From Phascolarctos cinereus (lineage: Eukaryota > Chordata > Mammalia > Diprotodontia > Phascolarctidae), in assembly GCF_002099425.1 (NCBI RefSeq), contig NW_018344069.1, positions 124,001-188,000 on the forward strand: a DNA stretch of 64,000 bases, read 5' to 3'. Shown here piece by piece: positions 63,076 through 64,000 of the stretch. The notes beneath the pieces were generated by a model. The model ran no database searches. It was not told the DNA's origin and saw only the letters and a program-made list of their open reading frames with translations. The translations under genes were made by a program, and so were the position numbers. Within the stretch, counting starts at the first letter, position 1; every line of letters begins with the position of its first letter.

Positions 63076-63924
63076 AGTTGTGTTGGTCACCAAAGGTCAG
63101 GGTTCTTCAAGGGAAGGCCTTGGAGTGTCATGAAACCTCTGCTGGTCCTAGAAGCACATTCTTGGTTCTGAAGCTGTCCCATGTCGGCTTGTGGCTCCAC
63201 CCACAGTTTACCATCTTTCCCTTGGTCTCTCATGCAGTTGGGGTCTGGCCCCAGGGGCCAGACTGAGGCCTCACTGGTGTGCCCTGGGATTCTCCTTGGT
63301 GCTGAGCTCCACTCCCTGCTTGTCTTGAGTCCACATTCAGTCAATCAACAAGTATTTATTAAGCATTTGCTCTGTGCTGAATGTTCGGGCCCTTTCTGGA
63401 GGGCCCGAGGGATAGCCCCAGCTAGTTCTCTTGAAGAACCAAAGTTGAATTGGATCACTGAGGCTACCGACCAGTTCATTGCTTCAGAAGGATGGATCCC
63501 TCTTTCCTTGCTTTACTAGGGGTGGGGTTCAGGAGAGGCCTGGGGGGCTGGGGATTTGGGGAGTAGAGAAGATCAGATGGGGTCCAGCTGGTGAGCATGA
63601 GTGGGGATCAGTCAGCCGGGGTCGGGGTCTTTTCTGGCCCTGTGGTCTCCCATCATAAACCACCAACTTTAGCCATGTCCCTCCCACCCCTCTTCCATCC
63701 CTGCCCCTAATTGGATTCTTTCTAAGGATCTTTCTGGCATGGCACCATTTCCCTCTTCCTTTTTTCTTCTCTGTCTCTAATTCCCCTCCCCTTTGTTTTG
63801 TTCATCCTTACTGTTGCTGCCCATATCCTTCTCATGTGGTATCAGTAGGATTGATTAGACCAAGCTTTGCTTGGTCAGAGGAGGTGAGAGGTAGCATTCT
63901 GTCTTAGAGGAAATATGGCTATCA
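63076..63924. other. ABR intron 1, unique with a small L2 scrap
   Basis: 63340-63400 is an antisense L2 tail ('CAACAAGTATTTATTAAGCA'). The remainder shows no exon-like match to ABR. Confidence 0.5.
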
Positions 63925-64000
63925 TAACAACAACTACTATTATCATCACCACCATTATGACCACCACCGCCACTATGGCTACTAACTGCTACTGCTACCA
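63925..64000. repeat. Trinucleotide-rich simple repeat at window end
   Basis: Imperfect ACT/ACC/ATC triplets ('CACCACCATTATGACCACC'). Continues past the window. Confidence 0.8.

Noticed and set aside
59000-64000. Search for ABR exon 2 (beginning with the NFSYGTDEYDG segment)
   Set aside because: No such reading was found; the exon is likely beyond the window.
1-64000. tRNA genes, CRISPR arrays, bacterial-type operons, LTR elements
   Set aside because: B-box-like motifs all belong to SINEs; repeats are simple or transposon-derived, not CRISPR; no LTR pair or retroviral protein text was recognised.

Overview
The window is chromosomal DNA of a mammal and almost certainly a marsupial. The evidence is the repeat content: dozens of tRNA-derived SINEs of the MAR1/WSINE type, MIR/THER1 CORE-SINEs, L2 and L3/CR1 LINE relics, a marsupial-type L1 lineage and its ORF2-less HAL1 derivative, plus hAT-type palindromic MITEs. 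I cannot tell the species (opossum, devil, wallaby and so on) from the sequence alone. Repeat family names are from memory and by eye; no library was searched.

Only one host gene is supported. A CpG island at about 58.16-59.11 kb contains a TATA-less promoter region with a GC box and an inverted CCAAT box, then the first coding exon of ABR (58884-58944, + strand). ABR is the BCR-related RhoGEF/RhoGAP. The exon encodes 20 residues and ends at a GT splice donor with one base of codon 21 already read (phase 1 intron). A seven-codon upstream ORF ends 25 bases before the start codon. From 58945 to the window end lies ABR intron 1; no second ABR exon was seen.

The 58 kb upstream of ABR looks intergenic. 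It is a mosaic of old repeats separated by unique stretches of 0.3-1 kb, some of which look like candidate conserved or regulatory elements (8.4-9.3, 20.64-21.06, 27.93-28.45, 47.74-48.74, and 61.86-62.12 kb in the intron). No other protein gene, tRNA or rRNA was recognised, and no LTR element.

The most notable mobile element is a full-length HAL1 (half-L1) on the - strand at 13217-16103. It has a 5' UTR with a YY1-like start, a complete open ORF1 (348 aa) and a 3' UTR directly after ORF1 with no ORF2, and is flanked by a 16-bp target-site duplication with one mismatch. A 5'-truncated second copy lies at 31.8-33.0 kb (+). Other structures worth attention are two copies of a near-perfect palindromic hAT MITE (21.81 and 38.23 kb), a MITE nested in a SINE (22.5 kb), a 92-bp inverted repeat pair (29.1/30.1 kb), a ~164-bp tandem duplication next to a MITE (38.4 kb), and a ~22-bp minisatellite (2.0 kb). 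Several clean nested insertions with readable target-site duplications give a relative timeline. I found no sign of a novel multi-gene system; the claims of interest are the HAL1, the MITEs and the ABR 5' region.
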